Positions 23,201 through 38,200 of a stretch of DNA of 64,000 bases are shown here, piece after piece. Location: positions 1,624,311-1,688,310 of the forward strand of contig NW_019091432.1 in the NCBI RefSeq assembly GCF_001949145.1, written 5' to 3'. The notes beneath the pieces were generated by a model, which saw only the letters and a list, made by a program, of their open reading frames with translations, searched no databases and was not told the origin of the DNA. Source of the DNA: Acanthaster planci (Eukaryota > Echinodermata > Asteroidea > Valvatida > Acanthasteridae). A program made the translations under genes and the position numbers. Positions within the stretch are counted from its first letter, which is position 1. Every line of letters starts with the position of its first letter.

Positions 23201-26200
23201 GATTGCTTTTGTCTAGCACAGTTGGAACAAAATTCCATCGCACAATAGCCAGGTACTTTTGGCCAGGCAGCAATTTGTGATTTGGTGTTTAATGGAACTC
23301 TCCTGACAAAAAAAAAGGGGTTCTCTGTGAGACCGTGGGTGTGCTATTTGTGTGACGGGACTTTCTTGGCATTTTGTCCGGGACCTGCAGTGTTCACCAG
23401 AAGGTCTTCGACAAATTGACCGTTGGCCCCATGGGTTGATTTTTTTTATTAACTAAGTATAATTGCAATGTGGAACTTTGCCAAAAGTTAATTGTCAATA
23501 TTGCAGAGGGATTTACCAGTACATGTAAAGTTAACAGTGATATTTGCTACTTTTGTTTTAGTCAAGCTTAATGTTGGAAATCTGAGCTTTTTCCCAACAT
23601 GCAGCCCAGACTTTGGAGCGAAACAGTTCCCGCAGTGAAGCTGGTACTGATGCCTTCCAGCAGAGGCAGGCAGTTTCCTGGCCAAAATTACGACTTATTA
23701 CCTTGTCAGATTTTAACCCCTTCAACTGTCACAGAACATAGAGTGTCCAGGGGAACTAGACTGGTCCCCCTTCCGTACCTAATGGGGTGTGATCTTTGTA
23801 TCATGCACATGTGACCATGTATATATTACAAGACGGCAATCCGCCGGTCTTCTTGGTTAGCTACTGAACGCATTGATGCAAGCTACAAAATATGACAGTC
23901 AAATAAATTGTCTCAACCATGGCATTTGGTTCTCACTCAAGTACAAAGCTAAACCTCTTCTCCAGCACCATGCTAAGACAAAATTCACGTGTAAATTACC
24001 TGCCTTTGCCAAAGTTGCAAAGGATGAAGGAAGAAAGTAAGAATTCATGCTTCAATCAAGTCAATGGTGACATCATAAAAGACTCAGTGTGTCTGCTTCT
24101 GGTTTAGTTTCAACCAAAACAAAAAGTTCTGGACTTTTTTTTTGGTGGTAGCATCCCCATCACAGCTGCAGGGTTTTGGCAAACCGTGGGCATCAAGTGT
24201 GTTTGTACTGATTATTCAGCTTCTCCAACAGTAGTCATCCGATCAGAACGGGCTCCTGAGAGGTATTTGCGTCTTTGACTCCCGAGGCCGTTGTGTCACT
24301 GGATGGAAGTTTGGGGCCCCCACAGGCTGGTTAAGTGGATGAGACCTTTTCCTGCCTCCCTGTACAAACAACACTTAAAGAGAAGAAAGAGGTGACTGTT
24401 CTGCTGATAGTTTGCTTCCCGTTATGGCTCATCCAAGTCTTTCACACAAGCTGCACAAAAGCGCACTTTCTTTTTAAGTTGTCATCATCATGGACTTAAT
24501 GACCTCTTCAGTACGTTTGGAAAAAAAAACTGTTCTTGGGGAGCTTTATTCACATTTTTAGATTGCAAATACACATGTTTTTTACACTGTATGGATGCAC
24601 ATTTTTACAAACGGTCACCTTTGTTGTTGTTTAAAAAAATTCTCCTGTGGTGAAGTGAATCTAGTATATATTGGTGCCCACCATGTCCGCAAATTCTAAG
24701 AAGGATCGTTCCCACAATGTTTCTGTGGTTTTTTCTACTTCGTGGTCCTCGACTCATTTCCTCGAATAGAGGAATGTGTCTGTCTGGTCTTCTGCAGTGG
24801 TTTTAATAACTCAGTGATACATGATGTCCTCTGTACTATTCTATTTCCAAATCATGAGTTCATCAATGTCTATTTTTTTGTCTTTTTTTTCTTTGACGTA
24901 AAAAAAGCTGTGAAGATCGAGGTTACCCGTACTAGAAGCACTCCCAAAATGATGTCTAGCAAAGAAAAAAGGAGTCTTGATTATTTGAGAACAATTTATT
25001 TTGCCAGTGCGAAAGAATCCCCACCTATTGACAGAGTTTCAAATGCACTATACCGGTAATTTGTTTTGAAACCTTGGCTTGTAGATGCTTAATTGGCATA
25101 TTGGTTTACAACTTTTCCAATGCTACCGTGGTTATTTTCATGATGTCTTTGATTCATAATGTGTCATGCAGTATGTCCCGTAAGACCCCTGCCATTTCAA
25201 TAGGTTGTTTTGAATCACACCATTTTATTGAGGGAAGGTAATTATCCGTCCTTGAAACGGAAGGGAGGGCTTTTCTTGTCCACACCAGCAGTCGTAGTCT
25301 AGATATGCAGGTGTCACACTTACCCAAAACCTATGGCACTAAGTTTTGGGACACAAATGAACGACGACAGAATGCCAAATGATGAAGTACCACCCCCCTG
25401 TAGGTGACTGTTGTACAATTCTTGTAGCGCCCTCAGAGCAGATAAATACACGTAATGTGTAAATAAGAATCTGTTAATCGTGCAGACATGCATAGTATTA
25501 TGTACAGCATTCTGTGGAGGCCAGGGGCGGATCCCCGATTTTTCAAAAGGGGAGGGGGGCATGATGGAACTAAAGCAGCAATAGTAAAATACCTCTATGG
25601 CTTGGGGTCCGGAGCCATTTTTGGATTCTAGGCGCTTTGTGGTGCAATTTCAGGCAGTGTGACCCATCTTCTGGTTCTTCTCCCTCCCTCTTTTTCTTCT
25701 TTTTTATTGCGTCCCCCATGTCCTCCCCCCTCCCAGACCTGTCCCAGCATGCATCTGTTGGCTGGATATGTGAACAGCAGATGATATGTGTCAGCAAATT
25801 GTGGACAATTTTATGTCCCTTTTAAATGACAACACGGGGGGTGCCTGTGAATTTTTGATTGGCTTCTATCATCTTTCACAGCGGATACTCAGCTAAGCAA
25901 AAGTTGAAACAATGTGATACCCAATTGAAACAATGCAATACCCAGTTGAAACAAGTCATACTGATTGCAAACAGCGGCTTCCTGGCCTCTTTTTTTTCCT
26001 TTATCAGTGAGGACATACATGTACTTGTTAAAGGAGCTGATAGCATTACATGCACGAGTAGGTAACTGAGTGACCTCATTCAGTGTGGATGTATCAATAA
26101 CCTGACAGGATTCAAACCCTTGACTTGTTGTAAGCATGGGACTGCTTGATTGCTAACTGCACTGAGTTCTTGTGGAGCAGTGAGTATGGGCAGTGTACTG

Positions 26201-29200
26201 TACGTGTACTGTACGTACAGGCTCTCATGTACAAATCCTAGTGGCCCTTTTGTAGGATCAGGAAGCCTGTAAGGTATGTATATAAGCATGCCTCGAAAAG
26301 ATGTCTTTGATGCCAAAATTCTTTAAAGGGCATTTTTTTGGGGGGGTTGAAGATGAGATATAAGTTTATTCACGTTGCTTTCTCTTGCAGCAAGCTGAGA
26401 GTGCTGCTAAAGACAGGCTATTTGTTGGTACAAATACTGAAGAAAACATGAAGGAGAAATGAACGTTGACCTCTAACCAGATATTTTTATGGCTTCTATG
26501 CATTTCTTCACACCTCACTGACCATGCATGAAATTCTAATCTAACTCTGATCCCCTGTGAATGGGCGCCCTTTGTCACACTCCGTTGCTTTCTCGGGGAT
26601 GGAAGTCATGACTGTTTGTATAAACAGGCATTTAGAAACCAAAAAAACCCCTGTTTCCTCAAGCAAGATTGAGGAGAGGTTTCCTTTTTTTTCTGAAGAT
26701 TAAGGTATGTACTAGTACATGTACATAGTGAATCAATGCTGTAAAAAGCATCCGATTTACATGTACCCTCCCATTCCCAACTTTTCAAGTTGTAGTGTCC
26801 TTTTTAGCTCTTCTCTTCATGGACAATGACACAAAAAATACTTATGGAATATTTGTTGGGATTTTCTGTGGGTATTTAGGACAAACTGCCCTTTCAGGAC
26901 CCCAATTACCGTGGTTAAGCCCCCAGGCTGGGCCTTTTGTGCTTTTCAGCCCTGACCTCGGGACACAGGAGAAATACTTCCAAATAAAAATTGTCAACAG
27001 CAATCAGTTGTTGGAATTTATAGAGAGATGTAAAGTGTAAGATACAACAGAACCTTCGTGGACCCAGGGACTTAAGACTGGGAGGCAAGTTTCTGATCGG
27101 GTTTATGGTACAGGAAGACTGGTATTAACATGCTGTTGTGGAAGCTTTACAAGATGGAATCAATTTTCACATGATGTTATTCGCATGGAGACCTCATTCT
27201 GGTGAAGTTTGGCTGACTTAATCTGATGGTAAGATTGGCCTCATGTATTGTACCCTTTCAATAAACAGAGGTCAAATTTATGCCTGGGGTTGGAGATGTT
27301 ATTCCATATTTTTGTTAATTAAAAAAAATCATGTATTATTTTTTTTTTGATGAGGAGAAAGGATAGAGTTATATCCTTGTAATACAAAACTTTTGTTGCC
27401 AAAACATCCACCGTAGACTTTGTTGGTAGCCTAGGGCTTCAAGCCATGATGCTTTCATATATTTGTAAACAGTCTTTGGACCTTTCAGTGTGGTATCGCT
27501 GTTCTTCTCTCATTCATCAAAAATTGTTTGATCTTTGGGACATTTCGCCCATTCCTATTCACCACCAGTACGTACATGAAATCTGATCACCCCAACAAGT
27601 TTCAGTGTAAACACCACATCTTTAAATCTTACACCAGTCTCATGACCATCAGGTTATTAATACACAAAATTGGGGAGAAAGTTGTAACTGAACTAGTGAA
27701 AGCACACCAGCTGTGACTGCAAACAGTCACGCCCAGCCCACCCCTGCAGGGCATGGGTGACCACTAGACTGGCCTGAGCTAGTGGGACCCACTTATCTAA
27801 GAATACCTGCTCTTGAATCAATGTACCTATATAATCCTCTTGTATTGAGTGACAGGTCTATTACTGGCCCAATTATGGGCTCAAGCCCAGGTTTACCCCT
27901 CAGGGCCCAGGGAATATGAGCCCTTCTCCACAGCCCTGAACTTGAAGTGTTTGCTTTCCACTTGTGAAGTTACCTCTCATCAATGACGTTTCTTTTCATA
28001 TATTTATTTTGTTGATGATTTAAAATCACTGACTTTTTCTTTTGAAAACAGAACTATTAAATTATATCTTTCTGAACATATGTATTTAAAAACTTTAAAT
28101 ATATGATATATATATTTTAAACTATATTTGCATTTTTAATTGCAAGTTCAGCTACATCCTGAAAAGTATTACTGTTTCAATTTCAGAATTGTATGCCTTT
28201 ATATTCCATTCGATTAAATTTGATGGAAAAGGTAGCAGCACTTGAAAAATAGTGAAATAGTTCGTCTAGACCATTCCTCCATGTCTAGACATAGGAAAAA
28301 TCCACACAGAAGGAAACGGTATGCCATTCCTTAATGTAAGTACCTGGTGTAGCATTTGTATCGGTAACAATTTAGCTTTAGATTAAATATTCTGTATCTT
28401 TCAAGTTCATGAATGGTAAATTTTCCATCTGAGAAGTTGGTTCCCTTATGAGTGTCTTTTGTTAGGAAAGAAGTTTCATTCCCTGTTTCCATAGCCACTC
28501 GCTGAAAGAACAAGCAGTAACTCCCCTGTTAATTTCCTCTAGCCCTCCCCTCCCCTGAAATATCTTTTCCCTTCCGGAGAGCTCCCCAGGAAGTGAATGG
28601 TTCATGCCATTCCAAGCGTTTCCTGCCTGTGCACAGTTTCTCACACAGGAGAAATCTCAGACACAGCACTCACTGCACGCTGTATTGGGTAGAGATACCT
28701 CACAACCCCGCACATTTACCCACAAGCACACACACCAGTTTGTAGCATTGGCTGGTCGAGACGGACTAAACCTATACACAGACCAAAAAAAGCCCAGGAC
28801 AGAAATCATTCACACGCCCTGTGGAGAATATGTGTTAGCACAGCAATCCCAGGACAACACCTAGTTGCTGATGCAGAACACTGAACGTTGGCTGCAGTCC
28901 AGCTTCCCCAATCCTTGGAAGTTTCATAGACTGGGCACTCATGTTGATTGTTGACCCCCAAGGTCACCGAGACTCCAGCTAGGTAATTCAACTCTTTCAA
29001 GTCAGGGTAAGACTTTCATGTACTCTCAAAAGGCAGGTGCTTCTTGTTTCTAGATCTCTGTGCTTTTTTTGGTCGGTTGCCATTCACAAGCGGGCCTGTC
29101 TGTGATGCCCATTATTTGGTCAATGTTTCCTGCCCTCATTACATCTGACTTTCTTATGCTTTGTCAATGCATGGTGGATCAGTGGATGCCTTTCCTTTAA

Positions 29201-32200
29201 TCCGAAATGTTTATGCAGTTAGTGCATTTTTGCCCAAGAGACACAGACCTAATGTCTTATTCAGACCAAAAAAAAACCCACATCAGTGGATGCGGTTCCT
29301 TTAATCCAAAGTTTGTCTGTTTTATTTTGACACACACTCATAATTTGTCTGGTCTTATCTTGTGTGTCATTGCTGAAGTGTTACAGAGGAGGGTGTGGAT
29401 AGCTGAAGGCATGGCACTTGTCAAAGTGGCTTTTTCGTTCACAGTGTGTTGTTATAAACCAAAGCATTGGAGGTCTGCAAGAAACATCAGAACCTACAGG
29501 AGTACCATGTGATCACTGTAACCAAGAGTTACTTTTGGGGGAATTGTGCATGAATTTTCAGGCTGGGCACTTTGGTTGTTTCTTTAATTTCAGGATGAGT
29601 CATGAGCTGGCCATTTTTTGCCTTACATATGTGCAACATTAGGTGTACAAGGGAACGAGAGAGTTGAGTCAAGTACATTTGCAGATGTCAGGGAATAAGG
29701 GGCTGAACTGAATTGATTCAGTGTGAGTAGTAATTATTCTTAAATGAGACTCGGGATTATAATGAGCTTGAAAGGTGGTGCATTATTTTAAGGATTTGTG
29801 GAAACTAAGATTGAGGGAAGAATTTCCCATGCTGAGACTGTGCAGCCCTATACAGACTCCAGTACAATCTTAGTTTACTTGCACATTGTATATTTTGTTT
29901 CAGGGTGGTAGTGTAGCCCGATGGAATGAGGTGGGATTTGGTTGTGGTGGACTGGAGATTTTGCATTTAATTAAAAGCAATTTCAGGCAGCCGCAAATGC
30001 CATATCCAATTTTTTTTGGGGGGGTGGGGGAATACTATTTCTTTTCCCTTTCGGGAGGTGGGTGGGTTGATGAGGGAAGGGTAATGGATAATTTCAGAAA
30101 TTTTGGGTCCAAAAGTGTGACATTTTCGTGTCCCTGTCACATCTGACATTTGTTAATTGACACGGAAATATCACCGAACTTGATTTCAAACGATTACTAT
30201 TTGTTTGGCAGGTAATTTGCATTAATTCTTCACTCTTGAAAATTAAGAATGTGTACTGAACTCACAAAATCATATGTCAGATGTGACAGGGACACGAAAA
30301 AAAAATGGGCCCCTAATTTCTGGAATTTAACATATCTTTTCTGGTAAATTATAGGAGATAAAGAATGTTATTAGTACAATGTAGGCCCAGAGAGGATTTG
30401 ATGCTACAGTTCTAGCAGAACTGTGTTCAGGGGCAACATGAGAAGAGTTATGCATACATGCAGATGAAAGGAAAAGAAATCAAAGTAAAGGGAAAAGTTA
30501 GGTCCCATATTTATCCTGTCCTTTGCTTGAAACCAAGTGAGGATGTTTTCTTTTCAGTTTGAATGTTGTCTGTCATGAAGCAAGCATCCATGGGGTCTCT
30601 CCAAGCATCGTAAATACTGTAAATACCCATGACACTTATTGAGCAATGGAGGTTACAGTGTGGTTTTGCTTCCTTTCCAGTGCCTACGTGCCCTGTCATA
30701 AACTACATGTAGGTTATGGCTTTTGGTTTATCCACATTCAACAGTGTTGTCTTTAAAGGTCGAGCGGCCGGAAATTTACAGTTTGCATTTCTCTGGATGG
30801 GTTATGTGTGTGCATTAGTTTTTTTTTATGAATTGATGACATACGAGGATGTGCATTCATAAAATATGGCGATACTTGTCACTACAATTACAAAGCAATA
30901 ACTACAAAATATTCATAACAAGCTGGCACTGAACTTTTTTTTTACGGTTAGCTGCTTGGAAACTTACAATATCCATTTCTCTGGATGCATAAATTATGTG
31001 CCAACTGTGTCATCCTTGTGCAGGTTAGAGAACAAGACAGGTCCAGTTAGTGCAGGTTGTGTGTCCCCTCTCTGAAAAACAGGTATAGAGGCAAGTTGAG
31101 GTTAGGGTTGTCCATCACAGCATTCGGGGGGGAAAACTAGATCTAGATCGGGGTAGATCTAGATTTTCGGGGGGGGGATGATCCTGGATTTTCCAAAAGT
31201 AATGGTAAATTACCTGTACAGTGTGGGGTCGGGAGCCATTTTGTATTCTAGGGTCTCTGTGGTTCAATTTCAGGCAGTACGACCCCTCTTTTTTGTTCTC
31301 CCTCCCTCTGTTTCCTCTTTTTTATCTATTTATTTTTTTATTTATTTATTTCTAACTGTGAAAAATGGAGGGGGGGGAGAGTGTCCCATGACCCCCTGGA
31401 TCCACACCTGAAAATGAAGAGATACAGTCAAGAAAAACTTCAACAAAACCCCGGCTTGAAAGAATGAAAGAACAAACTCAAGACTGTCCTTGTTAAGGTA
31501 GACATCAGTCAATTCTAAATGTTGGTTTTAATACCAGCATTTATCTGTGTTTGTCTCGCCACATACACAATTTTTTCCAAGTGAGAGAAGCTATAAATAA
31601 AGTACATTGCTTTCTTTACTGTCTGCCGTTTAGTCAGAGTTTGAAAAAAGGACATGGGCTTCATTGCGGTGAGCTGTTTATCATAAAAATTACCAACAAT
31701 TAACCGCTCCTTTTCTGTGGAAAATGGGAAATCACACCACGGCCTAACAGGAAATATCTGTCATAAAAGCGTGTGTTTGTGACTCATGTAGAGCAGGCAG
31801 CGGAGGTTAATCTGAGGCCGCAGATTGGTTTTGGCTACATAAGTGTCTTATTTTTGGGGAGAGAAGAATCCTGTTGAAATGATTTGTGTTGATGGCTGGA
31901 TGATCATGGCCATCTTTACCTGAGAGTGTCAAGTTTCCAGAATAGTCAGTTTCAATATAGGAGGGAGCTGACATCATCACTGGTCATAATATCCCATTAC
32001 CTGAATGCCTTGATGGTTGCTGTCACAAATGAAGCCTGTATCCGCATACTGTTGTCAGCCAAGATGGAAGACTGTATAGAGATGGTATGGATATAGCAGG
32101 GTTTGAAGGTGTACATTTATTTAGTACTTATTTTTCTGCATTTTACCACCAAGATAAAACTCTTTTAAGAATGGATACGTTTCAAGGTCCTTGATGCACA

Positions 32201-35200
32201 AACTTTTGGATGCACCTTTTTCCTCGGCTTGAATTTATGTTTGCAGGTGTTCATCAAAAATTTGCTTGAGGTTTAATATCATGAAATAGAAAAATAGAAA
32301 TTAGCTATTGTATCTGAAGGCACTGTAAAGCAAACAAGGGCCCTTTTCAAATTCACTGAGCAATTTTATTTAAAAGCTCTTTATCTGGCTTTCCTCTGTT
32401 AGTTTTGTTCTTTTTCCTGGAAAAATAAATTGGTTATTTTCACACTAAATTTGCCAAATATACAATACATATAGCAAAATGGTGTTGTAAATAGACATGA
32501 TCACAGTTATTGTTATTTTTCTGGTTATGCAAATGGGAATCCTCCCTTGACTATTCCATTCTTTATGACAAACCTGCATGGGGAATTTTTGAGTTTGAAT
32601 GAATATTTACGGGTCTGTTTGTTCAAAGTTCAAAGATCTGTTTGATGACTGGTTTAGGAAGTTGATGTTGATCGTTGGTGTGTGTACACTGGGCACAGAT
32701 TTGGCCAAATTGCAAGGGGAATACACTCGTTCCACACAGGTAACCTGTCATTATTGTCATCTGCAGTTTTAAGGGAAGAAATGATACTGTCTTCAGTTAA
32801 TGAGCTTGTGGTTCATAGTATGAATTTTGTGTTTGATGTGCCTGCAAATGCAGGTCTCATTATTTGATAGGTGTTGAATTTTATTTCTTTTTATGTGGAA
32901 GATTTCGCTGCGACATACATGTCAACACTTGGACTCACAGCAAAGAGGAGAGATCGAGTACATATGAACTCGAGTATTTCAAAGATCAGTGCGGCTGTGT
33001 TCAGTCTAATACTTGGCCTCTACAAGCAGTCAAATTCTCAGTCAGTATATGTACCCTCTATCTGTAATCCACCTTCCAAGAAATGTAGCTAATCTTTTCT
33101 GGGAATCATGCAGATATTAGCCACCGCAAATGGGGGGGGGGCATTTGGCTAGTTTCCTGCATTGACCACACTGTGTAAGCAGCTCAAGACCAGGCTGTGT
33201 ACTGGTATGAAGTCAGTCTTCCAAAATGGTCACTCAAGCTGAAGACTCCACAGGATGCAATAGTACATGTTTTCTGGGATATCATTTACAGTCACTTATC
33301 ACAAATCTGAGCTGTGCCCTTGGCCCTGTTCATCAACTGAGCCGTCAATCATGCCCCAAGGAGGAAGGGTATCCTGGCATCCTTCTGGCCACTGGCCATT
33401 GATGTGCACTCCTGTGAACATTGGTGTCATCATTCCCCTGCTATCATGTTCCTCACGATAAGTGTACACAAGTGCACCTAGGATATGAGTAGATAATGGG
33501 AAGACACCTATGCTTTGTGCACTGTGCGATGTGTGGTTCCCGTACATGTAATGTACATTACCATAGTCTCTGTACAGAGGACCAGTGTCCTAAATGTAGG
33601 CATTTGGTACAGAAAGGTTTACTTTCCAAAGCTAAAAGGCACATTGATGTCAATTTTTATAGTGCTGCCCCCCCATGTGCAGAGATAAATTAATAATTAC
33701 AAATGAAATAGATTGAATATAATTTATAAAACAAAGAAAACCAATGTAATAAACTTCATCCTGGATGATTTTGAATTCACAAATTGAATACAGTGCAAAT
33801 CAATTAAGATGCTAGTTAGTCGAGCAGTTGAGACTAATTGGACATTAGCAACTGGTTAGGTACATGAATATAGAAGGCCCAAACAAATTAGTGGAGTTAG
33901 TCAATGCATTTTAATGTGTTAATATTCATTGATTTGAATTTCATGCAAGCTTGGATTCATTTCCCTAGGCATTCACACAGACATGCAAGAGTTCTGTGGG
34001 CCGAGCATTTCTGAACCAGCGGCTTGGCCCGATGGCAATTTATGACCTGTCATTCCAACATGACAGGTCAGCCCAACATTTCTGTTTGGGTGGCTGGCTG
34101 ATATGTGCACATGCCAACTGTCCTGACTTGACCCCTAGGAGCATGATTAATTGGCCTAGAATGCTGTTAAATCCAGAGGTTGATGTGTTTTATGTGAAGC
34201 TTCCCTCTTTGTCAGTTTCATCCTGTAACAACAAGGTACTTTCTTCCAAATATTGTTCTTTGTGTGGTTTGTGGTGCAGGAATAAGGATGTTTAATTTAA
34301 TCTTTAATTTCTAGTTTTATGGTGCATTGTTTTGGAGGAGGCCATACTGCTGGCAGTAAGGCATAAAAATAAACACTTTTAAGTTTGGAATAAAAGGACA
34401 GATTCAAAATTGTGCTTATGACCCTTCCCTGTGTTCATCATGTTGGTGACCTTGGAACTCTAAGAAGTGTATTCCTGGGACATGTCCTTACAACATAGGT
34501 TTTAAAAAGGTTTGTCCTTAAGTTGCTTCAGATTTGCCCTGAGACTTCCCACAGTTTATTTGTACAGTGCTATTAGCTGACCCCTTGAAGGTTAAAACTC
34601 TATTTTATTACCTGTGTAAGAAGAAAACAGAGTACTATAATTGATTATGCTTGCTGTATTTTTTGTTGATATATAATGTCTAGTGGCTGTACCTATCTGC
34701 TCACCCACAACCCCCCCCCAAAACCCCCACAAAAAAACCACTGGTGAAGCCTGGTGTATTTTCACAAGGGAGCATTGAATTTGTATGCATCTGTTACAAC
34801 ATTAATTTACAGACCTGTTTTTTTTTTTGAGGCTATTTAAAGCATTTGTATTGCTACAAGTAAGTTGAAAACTTTGTGGTCATAATTTCATAATTTAAGT
34901 GGTAAGTGGTGATGCAGCTCTTTTGGTTTAAAATTGGGACATAAATAATGATGCAAAAGTAATTAGAAGAAAGACTGTGAAAATTCATTTTTCTTGTGGT
35001 GTGATTGAATTACCATATCTTCTTATTGAATTGAATTGAATTGATTGAATTACCATATCTCCTTATTCTCGTGGTCGGACCCGGAGGTTATTCCATTTAT
35101 TGCACTCACTTCTGGGTAAAGGGGCAACTCTCCATTCACTTTGTACATGGATTTGCCTTTTTAGCTGCAACATGATAAAAATAATTGAAAACTTTTCAGT

Positions 35201-38200
35201 ACACTGTGGGAGATATCCATTGTGCATAACTAGTGAAATTTTGGGCATATTTGATGTAAAGGGTAAGAGTTTAGTCAATAACTCAGATTTTCCCCATAGA
35301 CCGAAACACTGTTTTTTCCCTGTTGAGTTTCGAGTGTGAAATATGGAATAGGCCTAGCCACCAATTGACCAACCAGAGAGAAGAATCAAGACTCAGTGAT
35401 GTCATCCAGACTGCGAGAATAGCCCCATGTGCTGACATTTAAAATATTTGTCACATTGTGGCTTTAATCTTCACTCATGGGACGTTTCCCGGAGTATTCT
35501 GGGATGGAATAAAGGGACATCCTGGAAGAAGGTGCTTTTTCCGCTCAGGTTTTGGTAAACAGTCTTCTCATGTGACACACATGTCAGTTTTTGAGCTCTA
35601 AACACATCATTAAATTGTCAGCAGTAATGATCCACACATGATCCGTATGTAGCAAATGACCCTTTCCACCCTGGATGAATGTTTCTAATTGGTGTTGAGC
35701 ATCCTTTGTGGTCAAGTAACAAGCACTTGCGTTGGGAGTTGCTGACATGCCAGTGCTGTGGAAATATTTACACGATCATTTGCAGGTGACCTTGCAAGGG
35801 CATGGAGTTGGCCAAAGGAATTGCTTGTTACATAGATGTATTTCAGTTTATTTGAAGAAATCTGTAAAAATCAGACACAGTTTTTAGGACAAATTTCACC
35901 ATGTTTAGTTTTCCCTCATAATACAGCACAGAATTTGATATCGAAGGACGAACCCTTATTTAAATATGATGTTAATTGATATTTAGGAGATACTTCTTCC
36001 GTGTCAAAACCACAGATGAGCCATGACACAGTTGGAATAGAAGGAAAATATTTGTTAATGGAGATTACTATTTCATTCCAAACAATTGCATATGTGAAAT
36101 TTGGCGTGAATGCAGATACCTTGGTGTTTCATGCTCAAGGCATTTGATTGACTGGAGGTGACTGTTCAGTTTCACACGCGTGTGTAAAAGCATGGAGTAA
36201 ATACCTTGCTGAGACTCAAAATCTGATTCTTGCTAATTATGTGGGGAATCCATGGCTCTTCCAAATTCTTGACATAAAAAAGTCAGGAATTTTAAATCAC
36301 CGTGGGAAACAGCATAGAAGTATAATTTTCTTTTTGGATGTGCCCATGTGCACTACTAGTAACGAGACTGCAAGGATAGCTGTCACATGCCAGTGAGTCA
36401 CAAACCAGATGGAAATGGTATCTTGGAGATGTGCAATCCCCAAATTTAGCCTTCAACCCGCATTGTCTTGTGTGGGTGGCCTGGTCAACCATCACGTTTG
36501 TAGGCATAGGCAGGAAAAGACTAGTGTTGCGGGAACATTGAGTCTGTTCCCCTCGATAATGCTTGGCTTCTGAGTCAGATATTTTGACAGTAGTATAAGT
36601 AAGTTAATACCTAGTTTGTAATGGAATGAAATCCCTGTAATTTCACCACCTTGTCAAGTCTGATTGCTTTTTACAATAAGTAGCTAAAGAAGGGGCATGG
36701 AGCATCGGGCAAGGACATTTAACCTTTTGGGTATATTTATTCCTACACTTCTTTTGCTGTCTACATTTTAGTGTGAAAGGTATATACATGAACATGTATG
36801 TTTGTAGTGAAAAAATGGTAAAGCGTCAAATTTATCTTTGAGAAAAGAATAAATTGGCCGTCCTTCAGTTCATGCTTTTGAAGTCCTTGACGAAAAATTA
36901 TAGGACCCCCTGTCACACTGGCAACCATAAACTCTACCTGCATGTGCATTTCTTTTAGTGATGTGCCAAGGACTTCAAATAATTCCCCCCCCACCACCAC
37001 CATCTGAAGCCCTGGATGTTGCTGGTGTGAAAGGAAAAATCCAAGAAACATGAAAAGTAACAAACGAGTGTCTCAAGTTCAAGGTGGGGTCAGTAGTTGT
37101 AAAACTACAGGGGAAACTACTTTGCTAAGCTGATTACCGATGTCTAGACTGTGTATGCAGTTTAATCTCCAGTCCCTTCCAAGCTAAGAAGAAAAAGATC
37201 CAGGCACAAGAAAATTTGGGGTAAAGGCCAGGCCACGGTTCCTGTAATCAGATTTTTTAAAATGGGAAAGGTAGGAGTGTAAAATCTTATGTGCAGCATT
37301 CTACCATGATGCACGATTTCCTTGTAAAACTTTGCCACAAAATTCATTGACCTTTTACAGGATACCGACCACATCCCCCTCCACTTAGCAAACATCCTGA
37401 ACCACCGTGATTAACACAAATCTATGCGGGTCAGCCCTAGACTGACGCAAAGCTCAGTCTTCCCATTAAAATTAGAGCTTCATGCAATTGCGCACAGTTG
37501 AAATGTTAACCTTCGTTTCCTCCCATATTTCCCTGTAGCACTGAGGACTGCTTTCCGTGAGGTAGACGAGGAGAAACAGGGTGCAATCGACTCTTCCCTG
37601 GTACCCAACCTGGTCGGTAAACTCTTGGGAAGGCAGGTCACCAGGAACAACAACCTTATCTTCTACAACACCACCAAGAACGGTAAGAGTACACATAACA
37701 TCGAACTTGGTTCAGTGTGCTGCAAACCGTGTTTTTTTAGCTGTGTGATAAGGTGACAACTTCGGATAATGCCTTGCTTTTTATATTCATTTTTCATGTT
37801 CAACAATCTTAAAATTTCAGCAGCAAGGATATTGAGTGCCCGTCGCATTAGCATAATTTATCTCCATATTTCTGTCTACATAGTCACAGGCATACTGTAA
37901 TTTGATACTGTAAAGCAACATGAATGCTGCATTGGCTCTGAAAACAATGAGCTTGTTGAGAGTGATCACATGCTTTCTGAGAGGTGCATGAAGGATGTTG
38001 ACATGTTTGCTGTACAAAAGGCAACAGCATGTCAAGTTGAGCAAGGCCACGCTTAAATCAAACCATTGATGCAAAGCATGCTTGCCAGAACCATCTGCAC
38101 TATTGTATAATATATACCATTGTTTGATTCGCCAGTAGACGAGATGTAAATCCTGAACTTGAACACAGCTGTCCCGGCGTTATCAGGAACCATGCCAGTC

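Larger units (their letters stand above)
18115..37538 (+). other. Septin intron 2 (19.4 kb), no recognisable gene
   Basis: The longest intron here. I see no recognisable exon of another gene on either strand. Contents include homopolymer T/G junctions, a 21-bp minisatellite at 25.9 kb, a pair of related repeats at 25.5 and 31.2 kb, an inverted-repeat pair at 30.1-30.3 kb, a partial direct repeat around 29177 and 29284, and a short tandem duplication at 35.0 kb. Regulatory elements are likely in such an intron but cannot be picked out from one sequence. Confidence 0.6.

Noticed and set aside
22608-23273. A 221-codon open stretch on the minus strand in septin intron 2
   Set aside because: It opens with TTG, the first in-frame ATG comes late, it includes a poly-lysine stretch from a homopolymer, and no motif or splice structure was recognised. 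I regard it as chance.
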